Shown: piece after piece, positions 53,164 through 61,175 of the stretch
How positions within the stretch are numbered: the stretch's first letter is position 1
How the letters are laid out: the number at the start of each line of letters is the position of its first letter
Source of the DNA: Prosthecobacter sp.
Lineage (GTDB): Bacteria; Verrucomicrobiota; Verrucomicrobiia; Verrucomicrobiales; Verrucomicrobiaceae
Reading direction: 5' to 3'
Length of the DNA: 64,000 nt
NCBI RefSeq assembly: GCF_034366625.1
Contig: NZ_JAXMIH010000026.1
Span: 1-64,000, forward strand
Program-made: the position numbers and the translations under genes
Notes under the pieces: generated by a model
The model's database searches: none
Told to the model about the DNA's origin: nothing
What the model saw: only the letters and a program-made list of their open reading frames with translations

Positions 53164-54114
53164 TCAGGGCTTCGCGAACCGGATGGTTACGCCCTGCATT
53201 TGCGAGGTGACTTTTTCCCCGCGTTCTTTGCCAAGCACGCACATGGCGGTCGCCAGTGCGTCGCTGGTGGTGCAGTCGGGGGCGATGACGGAGCAGGCGA
53301 TGCGGGTGGTGAGAGCGAGACCGGTCTTGGGGGATAGAATGTGGGAGTAGCGGGTGCCTTCGATGTCGATGAATTGATACAGGTCGCCGGAAGTAGAGAC
53401 GCCGCAGTTTTTGAGGCGGACGGTTGCCATGGTCTCTTCGGCGTCGGGCGTAGGTTTGGTGAAGGTGCGGAGTTTGATGTCCCAGGCGTCTGCTCCGGGC
53501 GGGGGATCGCCGATGGCGATGTCGCCACCGGCCAAAACGAGGGCGCGGGTGAGGCCGTGTTCGCGCAGGATGCGGAGTCCTTCATCGGCGGCGTAACCTT
53601 TGGCGATGCCGCCGAGGTCGAGGAGCATGCCGGGCTTCGTGAGCGTGATGGTTTGCGCCTTGGCATCGATCTGCACGGCACGCCAATCGGTGGCGGCGAG
53701 GGCTTGGGCGAGGCGGTCGGTGGGCGGGAGTTTTTTGACGCGTTTGGTGCGCCGCCAGAGCTGGGAGAGATTGCCGCAGGTGGGATCGAAGGCACCGTCG
53801 GTGAGGCGAGCGAGATCGAGGGAGCGGGAGAGGAGCCCGAGGAGCGCGGGGCTGGCCTTGAAGGGCGTGTTGGGACCGGCGTTGCAGAGCTGCATGAGCT
53901 CGCTGTTGGGTTCATAGTCGGAGAAGACGGTGTTGAGGTGGGCGATGCGCTTGAAGGCGGCAGCGGCGGCGGTTTCGGCCTGCGTTTTGGATTCCGCATG
54001 CAGGGTGATGCGGAAGGTGGTGGCCATGAGCGGCGCGGAGAAGTCGTAGCGCTTCAGCTCTTGCGCAGTGAGTGGGCAAGCAAGGATGAGAACGATAAAA
54101 ACGAGCCGAAACAT
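53164..54114 (-). CDS. apbE: FAD:protein FMN transferase (ApbE family)
   Basis: A 316-residue ApbE protein that attaches FMN to threonine residues of target proteins such as NqrC, RnfG or flavin reductases. Landmarks are TDGAFDPTCGNLSQLW, DLGGIAKGYAADEGL, VLAGGDIAIGDPP, and YSHILSPKTGLALTTRIACSVIAPDCTTSDALATAMCVLG. The N-terminus (MFRLVFIVLILACPLTAQ) has a possible lipobox with Cys13 and fits a periplasmic lipoprotein. ATG 54114 is preferred to 54177. No NQR or RNF genes are in the window. Confidence 0.9.
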   Translation of the reverse strand: MFRLVFIVLILACPLTAQELKRYDFSAPLMATTFRITLHAESKTQAETAAAAAFKRIAHLNTVFSDYEPNSELMQLCNAGPNTPFKASPALLGLLSRSLDLARLTDGAFDPTCGNLSQLWRRTKRVKKLPPTDRLAQALAATDWRAVQIDAKAQTITLTKPGMLLDLGGIAKGYAADEGLRILREHGLTRALVLAGGDIAIGDPPPGADAWDIKLRTFTKPTPDAEETMATVRLKNCGVSTSGDLYQFIDIEGTRYSHILSPKTGLALTTRIACSVIAPDCTTSDALATAMCVLGKERGEKVTSQMQGVTIRFAKP

Positions 54115-54248
54115 GGAGGTGCCGGAAGTGCGAACTGCTGATTGAACGCTGACGAGACGCTGATTTGAATCAGGCATTAGCGTCTGATCAGCGTCTTGTC
54201 AGCGGTTTAGAAGATGAACCGCAGAACAACGGCAGGTCGAAACACGAT

Positions 54249-54653
54249 TCACCAAGCCGGTTCGGCGTGGAGCGCGGAGGCGAGATCAAGGGACGCGGTA
54301 GAAGCGGGAGGGCGAGCTGATTCCAGCGGAGCTGCGAAGTGTTGGCAGGCGCTGCGCACGGCGGGAATGGCCTCGATGTTTTGGCAGCGAACGAGAAGAA
54401 CGCGGCCTTCTGGCAGGCTGTGGAGGTAGATGCAGCCGCTATCGTGCTGCTGGATGATTTCGTGGCAGTCGCCATTGCCGGAACGGCGTCCGAGTTCGGA
54501 CGCGGCGGCGAGGGTGGCGTGAGCAAGAACGAGAATCGCAGTGGTAGGAGGCTCGGGTTCGCCTGCGCAGCCAAGCAAGCGGCCGGAATCGTCGGTGAGG
54601 GCGGCTTGAAGAACTCCAGGCCGGGCTGCTAACGATGACAGGTCAAAGGTCAA
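54249..54653 (-). CDS. Roadblock/LC7-like small protein associated with an MglA GTPase
   Basis: A 134-residue protein with the layout of a roadblock/LC7 domain (LAARPGVLQAALTDDSGRLLGC, then IYLHSLPEGRVLLVRCQ). The start is a TTG at 54653, which falls inside a GTCAAGAGG-type repeat; a CTG at 54641 is the alternative. It lies 26 bases after the MglA-type GTPase gene and probably in the same operon. In Myxococcus, MglB (roadblock) is the GTPase-activating partner of MglA. The reading is fold-level and moderate. Confidence 0.6.
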   Translation of the reverse strand: MTFDLSSLAARPGVLQAALTDDSGRLLGCAGEPEPPTTAILVLAHATLAAASELGRRSGNGDCHEIIQQHDSGCIYLHSLPEGRVLLVRCQNIEAIPAVRSACQHFAAPLESARPPASTASLDLASALHAEPAW

Positions 54654-54675
54654 GAGGTGGTCAAGGCGTCAAGAT
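54638..54675. repeat. GTCAAGAGG-type repeat, copy 3
   Basis: Units AGGTCAAAGGTCAAGAGG, GGTCAAGG and GTCAAGATGG lie at the start of the small roadblock gene, and supply its TTG start codon. Confidence 0.7.
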
Positions 54676-54679
54676 GGGA

Positions 54680-55321
54680 TCAAGCGGCCAACGCGTGAGT
54701 GGGGACTACGTCCGGAGCGTCCTCGGACGCGGTGCGGAGGCGGAACTGGTGAAGCACGGCCTGGGAGATGGCGTTGAGCGTGGCGAGCACGTTACGGCCG
54801 GTGCGGGCGTCGGATTCGAAGCTGAGGAAGGGGACGGGGCGGTTGTTGAAGAGGTATTCGAGGTATTCGACCGGAGCAGCGTTCGGCAGGTCGCGCTTGT
54901 TGTATTGCAGGACGATGGGGAGGCGGTCGAGCGAGCTGCCGTTCATGCGCAGGTTGGCTTCGAGGCTTTGGAGGGACTGCAAGTTGTCGCGCTGGCGGTC
55001 CATTTGCGAGTCGGCGACGAAGACGACGCCATCAGCCTGCCGCAGCACGAGCTGGAGCGTGGCGTTGTAAGTGACCTGACCTGGGACCGTGTAGAGATGG
55101 AAGGTGGTCTTGTAACCGGGCAAGGCGTCGGCCTCGACGGCGAGGAAATCGAAGAACAGCGTGCGATCCTGCGCGGTGGAGAGCGAGACGAGGTCACTGC
55201 AGCCCGTGGGGTCGAGCTTGGCGTGGACTTGCTGGAGATTGGAGGTCTTGCCGCTGAGCGGCGTGCCACAATAGACGATCTTGAAGCTGATGGTGTGGTC
55301 GTCGTGATTGATGCTGGGCAT
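54680..55321 (-). CDS. mglA: MglA-type Ras-like GTPase
   Basis: A 213-residue GTPase of the MglA group. Walker A is GTPLSGKT at residues 19-26, switch II holds TVPGQV (PGQ at 80-82), then GVVFVADSQ, and the guanine specificity motif NKRD is at 141-144. This combination, with TVPGQ in place of DTAGQ, is the MglA signature. In Myxococcus, MglA sets cell polarity and motility; in other bacteria the role is less clear. ATG 55321 gives a normal length. Neighbours are a small roadblock gene and the SPF-repeat protein. Confidence 0.9.
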   Translation of the reverse strand: MPSINHDDHTISFKIVYCGTPLSGKTSNLQQVHAKLDPTGCSDLVSLSTAQDRTLFFDFLAVEADALPGYKTTFHLYTVPGQVTYNATLQLVLRQADGVVFVADSQMDRQRDNLQSLQSLEANLRMNGSSLDRLPIVLQYNKRDLPNAAPVEYLEYLFNNRPVPFLSFESDARTGRNVLATLNAISQAVLHQFRLRTASEDAPDVVPTHALAA

Positions 55322-55326
55322 GGCAG

Positions 55327-55354
55327 AGAAAATGACGAATTTTAGAATGACGCC
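55327..55354. repeat. AATGACGAATG-type repeat, partial copy 4
   Basis: AAAATGACGAATTTTAGAATGACGCC in the 54-base gap between the SPF-repeat gene and the MglA gene. Confidence 0.5.
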
Positions 55355-55375
55355 GCCCCAAACGGAAAGCCGATT

Positions 55376-58363
55376 TTAGCCGAGCAGGCGGGCGAGTTCG
55401 CGCGCGATGAGGGTGATCTTGTCCCGCAGACCGTTGGAGGGTTCAACATCGTGCAGCACGGCGACGGTGGTGCTGCCGGGGAAGCAGAAGGTCAAAAGGC
55501 GGCCGCCAGCATTGAGCGTGAAGGTTTCTGCTCCTTCGATGCCGATGAGCGGGGCAAGGCCGCGCAACTGACGGGCGATGTCGGGAGCCTGGCGCTGGAA
55601 CTCGGAAGCGTCAGGCTTCGAGGTGTCGGCATGGCTGAGGACGTGCGAGCCATGCAGGCAGACGCAAGCGCTGAGACCGTGCTGGGTGGCAAGCAACTCG
55701 ACGACACGCGGCGCGGCGAGGTTTTCCTCGGTGCCGAGGAGCGCTCGGAGCAGAAGCTGATCGGTCTGCGTGTCCACCGGCGAGAGGCCGAGGAAGGAGT
55801 GCTTCACGGCAGCCATTTTAGCCGGAGCCGCCGCAGGCGGGTTGGGCATGGGCGCGGGTCTGGATTCAGGTCTGGGCTGCGGTGCTGGCTCGGCAAACAA
55901 CGGCGCACTGGCAGGCTGCGTGCTGAACAAGCCGCGTGACGCGGGTGCTTTGACCGGTTCAGACAAAGAGGGGATTTCATCCAAGGCTGGTGCGAAGGAG
56001 GGCGTCGGCTGGAAGGGTGCGAAAGCAGGCGCGGCAAAAGGATTGGGTGCCTGTTTGATCTCGGGCGCTGGCGAGAACGCGACGGCCGGCTGGGGTGCGG
56101 GAGACTGACCGAGCAACTGGGCGCTGTTGAAGCCCGATTCAGCCGGTGCTTTGGATGCCAGCGATCCAGTTGGCGATGCCGAGGCGGCAAACGGATCGAA
56201 CGGCTTCGTGGTCGGTGCCAGGGCTGAAGGCGGTTGGGGAGCCGGCTGGCTGGCAAAGGGCGAGGGCTGGTTTCCGAAAGGTTGAAAAAACGCTCCCGCG
56301 AGCGGCTGTGACGGAGGGGAAGGAGTCGGCTCCGGTGCGGCAGGAGGGAACAAGGACTGCGATACTGGAGCCACCTGGGGCCGTGCGGGTGGTGCTGGTT
56401 CGGCTGCTACCGGTGGATTGAAGGTGAACGGCGATGCTGGGGCGGGTTGCTGAGCGGAACCAAAGGCCGAGGTGGGTGCCGGGGTTGCTGGCGGCTGGCT
56501 TTGCGCGAAGGGATTCAACGCCGCACCGAATTTCGGCGTGAACGATGAAGTCGGGGACGCCTGTGCGGGAGGCTCTGCCGCCGGGGTGGCAAAGGCAGAG
56601 AGAGGATTCGGAGGGGGCTGCTGGGGGGCGAAGGCTGGCATCGCTGACGCGGCGAAGGAAGCTGGGGGCGATGTTTCCACTCGATTGACCTGTCCGGCGG
56701 GGGGGCCGGGTTGAATGGTGAAAGCGTTGTTTGCCGGCGCGGACTGAGGTGCAGCGCCAAAGGGCGAAGGCGAAGATGCAGCGGGGGCCGAGGCCATGCT
56801 GGTGAGCGCATGGAAGACTTCGTTCTGTGGCAGCCTGACTTGGAAATCGCGCTTCGCGGTGGCGAGCGTGTTGCGGAAGCCGAGGTCGGAAACGCCGTCG
56901 ATGAGCGCTCCGAGTTCCACGATGACGTTGCCGGAGGAAATCTGCTCATTCAGGGTGCTGGCCGACACGCTGGTGGTGATCCATGCCGGGACCATGACCG
57001 GATTGAAACCGAGTTCTTCGACGCTGTAACCGTTCAACACCGCCGCGAATCCCAGCTTGGCCATGCCAGCGGCCGATGAGGTGCTGCCAAACATGGGCGC
57101 GGGTGCCGCCGAGGGGGCAAACGGTTGCGCAGAAGGTGCCTGTGCAGGCGCGGCTTGGGGCTCGGCCTCCTTCATCGCAGCCGCAAAGGGCGATCCAAAC
57201 GGCATCGCAGGAACTGCCGCAGGCATGGCGGCTGGGGTGGAGGCCCTTTCCTGTGATTGCGGGGTGAACAGACTGCTGATGGATGCCGGCGGTGCCGCCG
57301 GAGCAGGATTGGTGGCCGCAGGTGTAAACGGCGATGGAATGGCCGACGGAATTGCGGCGAACGGCGAAGCAGAGGCAGGTGAAGCAGGGGCTGCGGCAGA
57401 GAAGGGGGATGCAGCCTGCTGCGGCATGCTGAAGGGTGATCCGCCCGCGTTCGGGCCCAGAGAAAAGGGCGAGCCAGCCGGTTGTGGCGCTGCGTCAGCC
57501 TGCATGGTGAAAGGACTGGGAGGCGGAGTGTCCTGCTTGATCGCGAAGGGACTGGCCGCCAGTGTTTCTGATGCTGGTTTGATGGAGAACGGCGAAGGTG
57601 CCGGGGCAGGTTCAGGTGCCGCAAAGCCTGGTGATGCAGCGGCGAAGGGACTCATCGGGAACGCCTGCGCGTGCGTTGCGCCAGGTTCCGCCTGGGGCGC
57701 TATCTGGAAAGGCGATGCCGCAGGTGCGGGGGGAGATGCAGGCTGGGCAAATGAAAAAGGCGACGGTGAAGATGGCACAGGAGCAGCAGGTTCAGCCGCT
57801 CCTTGTCCTTCCCGTGCCTGCGCAATCAGTCCTGGAAGCTTGGCTGCGGGCAGCGGCACGAGACGTGGATCCTGGGGAGAGATGGGCACCTGAAACAGCG
57901 CCGGACAAACGCGATACAACTCAAACACCGGCAGCGCCGCCTGGCCGCTGCGCAGGGCATTCTCCAGAAGCATCGGTGGCAGGGACAGGGGTTGTTCCAG
58001 AGGCAGGGCTCCTGCGCGCACGACTTCGGGAGGAAGCTGGTTGATCACATCCCCCACGGTGAGCGGTGCATTCGTGGGCGTTGCTCCAGCGATGCTGAAA
58101 GGCGACATGCCCATCGCCGAATTGATCGGCGGTGCGGCAATCGGCTCGTTGCCTGCCGTTTTGAAAAGTGGATTGCCGCCGATTTGAAACGGGGATGCCC
58201 CGGTTGGAGGCTGCAGGGTGGAGGGTGCTTGCATGGATGAGTGACTGGGAGGCAGCGTGCCAGCCATGGCGGGATGAGCCCTCGCGAAGTGTTGCGGTGC
58301 GCTTTGCCCCGGTTCGTCAGAACCGGCACCACGCTGGAACAAACTTCGGAACGAAAAACTCAT
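55376..58363 (-). CDS. 995-residue disordered SPF-repeat protein with conserved N- and C-terminal domains
   Basis: A giant Pro/Ala-rich protein. Residues about 103-185 form one globular block (VGDVINQLPPEVVRAG...AKLPGLIAQ); a second, similar block is at about 448-522 (VEELGFNPVMVPAWITTSVSAS...LPQNEVFHALTS). Around them are roughly 17 SPF motifs plus two NPF motifs (at about 617 and 774), spaced by disordered A, P, Q and S. The C-terminal 140 residues (about 855-995) look like a roadblock/LC7 domain. No signal peptide. It is the upstream gene of the MglA-roadblock group, with a 5' untranslated region of about 50 bases after a TATAAT box. Function unknown; likely a scaffold. Confidence 0.75.
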   Translation of the reverse strand: MSFSFRSLFQRGAGSDEPGQSAPQHFARAHPAMAGTLPPSHSSMQAPSTLQPPTGASPFQIGGNPLFKTAGNEPIAAPPINSAMGMSPFSIAGATPTNAPLTVGDVINQLPPEVVRAGALPLEQPLSLPPMLLENALRSGQAALPVFELYRVCPALFQVPISPQDPRLVPLPAAKLPGLIAQAREGQGAAEPAAPVPSSPSPFSFAQPASPPAPAASPFQIAPQAEPGATHAQAFPMSPFAAASPGFAAPEPAPAPSPFSIKPASETLAASPFAIKQDTPPPSPFTMQADAAPQPAGSPFSLGPNAGGSPFSMPQQAASPFSAAAPASPASASPFAAIPSAIPSPFTPAATNPAPAAPPASISSLFTPQSQERASTPAAMPAAVPAMPFGSPFAAAMKEAEPQAAPAQAPSAQPFAPSAAPAPMFGSTSSAAGMAKLGFAAVLNGYSVEELGFNPVMVPAWITTSVSASTLNEQISSGNVIVELGALIDGVSDLGFRNTLATAKRDFQVRLPQNEVFHALTSMASAPAASSPSPFGAAPQSAPANNAFTIQPGPPAGQVNRVETSPPASFAASAMPAFAPQQPPPNPLSAFATPAAEPPAQASPTSSFTPKFGAALNPFAQSQPPATPAPTSAFGSAQQPAPASPFTFNPPVAAEPAPPARPQVAPVSQSLFPPAAPEPTPSPPSQPLAGAFFQPFGNQPSPFASQPAPQPPSALAPTTKPFDPFAASASPTGSLASKAPAESGFNSAQLLGQSPAPQPAVAFSPAPEIKQAPNPFAAPAFAPFQPTPSFAPALDEIPSLSEPVKAPASRGLFSTQPASAPLFAEPAPQPRPESRPAPMPNPPAAAPAKMAAVKHSFLGLSPVDTQTDQLLLRALLGTEENLAAPRVVELLATQHGLSACVCLHGSHVLSHADTSKPDASEFQRQAPDIARQLRGLAPLIGIEGAETFTLNAGGRLLTFCFPGSTTVAVLHDVEPSNGLRDKITLIARELARLLG

Positions 58364-58713
58364 CGGTGGATGGAGCAGCCCGACTCAGCAAAGTAGCAAG
58401 TCTGCGTTGAAATTCTAGTTATTATAAACAAATACCCCGGCATTTTTGCGTTAACATTAATTAACCGAGCTTAAGTACTGCTGTCTTACAGTTCAAGATT
58501 TTTTCATCTGTTTTTCTTGGCCTGAATGATTGTTCATCAACTTCGGAAGACGGTCTTTGATTTGGTGTGTTGCGACAAGGATGGGATCACTTCAAGTGTG
58601 CTGCTGAAATCATGCCAACAGGGTTTCATGAACGAATTTCGCGAGCCTTGAATTTTCTCTTGCGCAATCACGCATTGAACGCACTATCCCCGCCCGCTCA
58701 ACCCGAGCAAAAA
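58364..58713. promoter_or_regulatory. AT-rich divergent promoter region between the SPF-repeat gene and tRNA-Glu
   Basis: A 350-base AT-rich gap. On the minus strand a TATAAT box (58426-58421) lies about 58 bases before the SPF-repeat gene; a matching -35 is not obvious. On the plus strand a TTGCGC (58660-58665) and CACTAT (58682-58687), 16 bases apart, could serve tRNA-Glu 26 bases further. Runs such as GTTAACATTAATTAAC may bind regulators. No gene is visible in between. Confidence 0.4.
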
Positions 58714-58788
58714 GACCCCTTCGTCTAGCGGTTAGGACACATCCCTTTCACGGATGCGACACGAGTTCGATTCTCGTAGGGGTCGCCA
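58714..58788 (+). tRNA. tRNA-Glu (anticodon TTC), CCA encoded
   Basis: Acceptor GACCCCT pairs with AGGGGTC, D-arm is GTCT-GGAC, anticodon stem CATCC/GGATG around CTTTCAC with TTC (reads GAA and GAG), T-arm ACGAG/CTCGT around TTCGATT, discriminator G and CCA. It has clear consensus structure throughout. Confidence 0.95.
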
Positions 58789-58861
58789 CCTTTACTAGGT
58801 GGTGACCGAGGAAAATGAAGCTGTGCTGGACACAGCAAACACATCCGCTAGGCATCAACAC

Positions 58862-59806
58862 ATGTCTCAAACAGGCGGCAAACTTTTCATCACAGGTCAT
58901 CAAGGTCTCGTCGGACGCGCATTGATGCGCCATTACGCGAACAAACCCGAGTGGCAGATCATCACACGCACACGGGCTGAACTCGATCTGCGGGATCAAC
59001 ATGCCACGGATGCTTTCTTCGCTGCCGAAAAGCCTGATCAGGTCATCCTCGCCGCTGCAACCGTCGGCGGCATCAAGGCCAGCTACACGCACCCGGTCGA
59101 TTTCCTCCTGAACAACCTGCAGATTCAAAACAGCGTCCTTTCTGCGGCACATCGTTACGACACGAAGAAGCTCCTTTTCCTCGGCAGCACCTGCATCTAT
59201 CCCAAAGTGGTCGAGATGCCCATTCGTGAGGACAGCCTGCTCACCGGGCCGATGGAAAGCACCAACGAGCCCTACGGCGTCGCGAAGATCGCCGGCATCA
59301 AGCTCTGCCAGGGTTACCGCCATCAACATGGCCGTGATTTCATCTGCGGCATGCCGGCCAACCTCTACGGCCCTTTCGACAACTTCGATCCCGAGCACTC
59401 GCATGTGCTGCCTTCGCTGATTCGTCGTTTTCACGAGGCCAAACTGCACAACACGCCCACGGTCACGCTGTGGGGCAGTGGCAATCCGAAGCGCGAATTT
59501 CTTTTCGTCGATGATCTGGCCTCCGCCTGCGCCTTCCTGCTCGAAAACTACAGCAGCGCTGACATCATCAACATCGGCTGCGGCTGGGAGATCAGCATTC
59601 GCGAAGCGGCGGAGATCATCCGCGACATCATCGGCTATCAGGGTGAAATCCTCTGGGACACCACTCAGCCGGACGGCAATCCGCGCCGCCTGCTCGACAT
59701 TAGCCGCATGGAGAAGCTCGGCTGGCAGGCGAAGACTGATTTTCGTGAAGGTGTCGCCACTACATACCAGTGGTTCCTCGACAATCGCGCCACCGCCCGG
59801 ACTTGA
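58862..59806 (+). CDS. NAD-dependent epimerase/reductase, GDP-L-fucose synthase-like
   Basis: A 314-residue short-chain dehydrogenase of the nucleotide-sugar epimerase type. The nucleotide loop GHQGLVGRAL, STCIYP with its catalytic Ser, and the YGVAK active-site motif are visible; FDPEHSHVLPSLIRRFHEA fits GDP-fucose synthase (Fcl/WcaG). It makes a deoxysugar nucleotide in the cytoplasm, presumably for surface polysaccharide. ATG 58862 (MSQTGGKLFITG) is the start. It is followed by a sugar methyltransferase and an exporter gene, forming a small polysaccharide cluster. Confidence 0.85.
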   Translation: MSQTGGKLFITGHQGLVGRALMRHYANKPEWQIITRTRAELDLRDQHATDAFFAAEKPDQVILAAATVGGIKASYTHPVDFLLNNLQIQNSVLSAAHRYDTKKLLFLGSTCIYPKVVEMPIREDSLLTGPMESTNEPYGVAKIAGIKLCQGYRHQHGRDFICGMPANLYGPFDNFDPEHSHVLPSLIRRFHEAKLHNTPTVTLWGSGNPKREFLFVDDLASACAFLLENYSSADIINIGCGWEISIREAAEIIRDIIGYQGEILWDTTQPDGNPRRLLDISRMEKLGWQAKTDFREGVATTYQWFLDNRATART

Positions 59807-59841
59807 AGACACGAACTCCGGCTGGACACGCCAGCGCATCA

Positions 59842-61140
59842 ATGCCAATTGACCGCATGGCAATTCAGGCCTTCCGCCCCGTCCTCATCACCCGCAACAC
59901 CTGCCGCATCTGTGGCTCACGCAGCCTCACGCCCGTCGTCAGCCTTGGCGACCAGTTCATCGGCGGAGTCCTTGCCAGCGCCGACGGTAGTGCGCTGATC
60001 AAACGCAAAGTCCCGCTCGATCTCGTGCGCTGCGATCCCTCGGTCGATGAAAACGCCTGCGGCCTCGTGCAGATGCGCCACTCCGTGCCGCCGAAGGTGC
60101 TCTACCACCGCTACTACTACGAGTCCGGCATCAATCAGTCGATGATCGACAACCTCACCGGCATCACCCAGCTCGTGGAGCAGACGGTCACACTCAAGGC
60201 CAAGGACATCGTCCTCGACATCGGTTGCAACGACGGCACGCTTCTCTCCAGCTACCAAACGCAGGGCCTTCGCCACATCGGCATCGATCCTTCCGACGTG
60301 GCGCTCAAAGCCCGCGCCAAAGGCTTCGAGGTTGTGAACGACTTCTTCACCTCCCGTGCCTTCAAGAGCGTTCACGCCACGGAAAAAGCGCGCGTCGTCA
60401 CCAGCATCTCCATGTTCTACGATCTGGAGAATCCGCACGCCTTCGTGCAGGACATCGCCGATGTGCTCGCCGCCGACGGCATCTGGATTCTCGAGCAGAG
60501 CTACCTGCCTGCGATGCTCGACATCAACAGCTTCGACACCATCTGCCACGAGCACTTGGAATACTACTCGCTCGCCGTGCTGGAACGCCTCTTTGGCGAT
60601 CACGGCCTCGAAGTCATCGACGTGCATCTCAACGACGTGAACGGCGGCAGCTTCCGCCTTGTCGTCGCCAACGCCGGCCAGGTCAAACCATCCGCTGAAG
60701 CCGCCGTACGCGTCCAGGATCTCCGCATCCGTGAGTTTGAAATGGCCATCGACAGCGACGCGCCTTACGCCGTCTTCCGCGAGAATATCGAGCGCATCCG
60801 CACCGATCTCACCGCCTTCCTCAAGAAGGCCAAAGCCGAAGGCAAAGTCGTCCACGGCTACGGCGCTTCCACCAAGGGCAGCACCACGCTGCAGTTCTGC
60901 AACGTCACGTCCGATCTCGTATCCGCCATCGCGGATCGCAATCCCATCAAATGGGGCAGCTACACCATCGGCACGCAGATCAAGATCATCTCCGAAGACG
61001 AATCCCGCGCTGCCAAGCCCGACTACTACCTCGTGCTCCCCTGGCACTTCATGCCCGAGTTCCTCAAGCGCGAAAAAGACTTCCTCGCTCGCGGTGGCAA
61101 ATTCGTCGTCCCGATGCCGCAGGTTCATCTCGTCGGTTGA
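59842..61140 (+). CDS. SAM-dependent C-methyltransferase (NovU/TylCIII-like sugar methyltransferase)
   Basis: A 432-residue class I methyltransferase with three parts: a zinc-binding N-terminus (NTCRICGSRSL and later cysteines), a SAM-binding domain (VLDIGCNDGTLLSSYQ, then IGIDPS), and a C-terminal part (GYGASTKGSTTLQFC, then SYTIGTQIKIISEDE). This is the layout of C-methyltransferases that modify deoxysugar nucleotides (NovU, TylCIII). The neighbouring epimerase gives the fitting substrate. ATG 59842 (MPIDRMAIQAF) is chosen; ATG 59857 is an option. Confidence 0.85.
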   Translation: MPIDRMAIQAFRPVLITRNTCRICGSRSLTPVVSLGDQFIGGVLASADGSALIKRKVPLDLVRCDPSVDENACGLVQMRHSVPPKVLYHRYYYESGINQSMIDNLTGITQLVEQTVTLKAKDIVLDIGCNDGTLLSSYQTQGLRHIGIDPSDVALKARAKGFEVVNDFFTSRAFKSVHATEKARVVTSISMFYDLENPHAFVQDIADVLAADGIWILEQSYLPAMLDINSFDTICHEHLEYYSLAVLERLFGDHGLEVIDVHLNDVNGGSFRLVVANAGQVKPSAEAAVRVQDLRIREFEMAIDSDAPYAVFRENIERIRTDLTAFLKKAKAEGKVVHGYGASTKGSTTLQFCNVTSDLVSAIADRNPIKWGSYTIGTQIKIISEDESRAAKPDYYLVLPWHFMPEFLKREKDFLARGGKFVVPMPQVHLVG

Positions 61141-61175
61141 ATCGAATCCCGCGCTTGCGCGTCTAGGTCACTCCC

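Noticed and set aside
54188-54574. An alternative minus-strand frame overlapping the small roadblock gene
   Set aside because: The Ser/Pro/Arg-rich translation has no roadblock pattern; the frame at 54249-54653 does.
55376-57893. Several plus-strand frames opposite the SPF-repeat protein, including one at 57057-57893
   Set aside because: They mirror the Pro/Ala-rich codons (Gly/Ala-rich antisense) and contain no domain.
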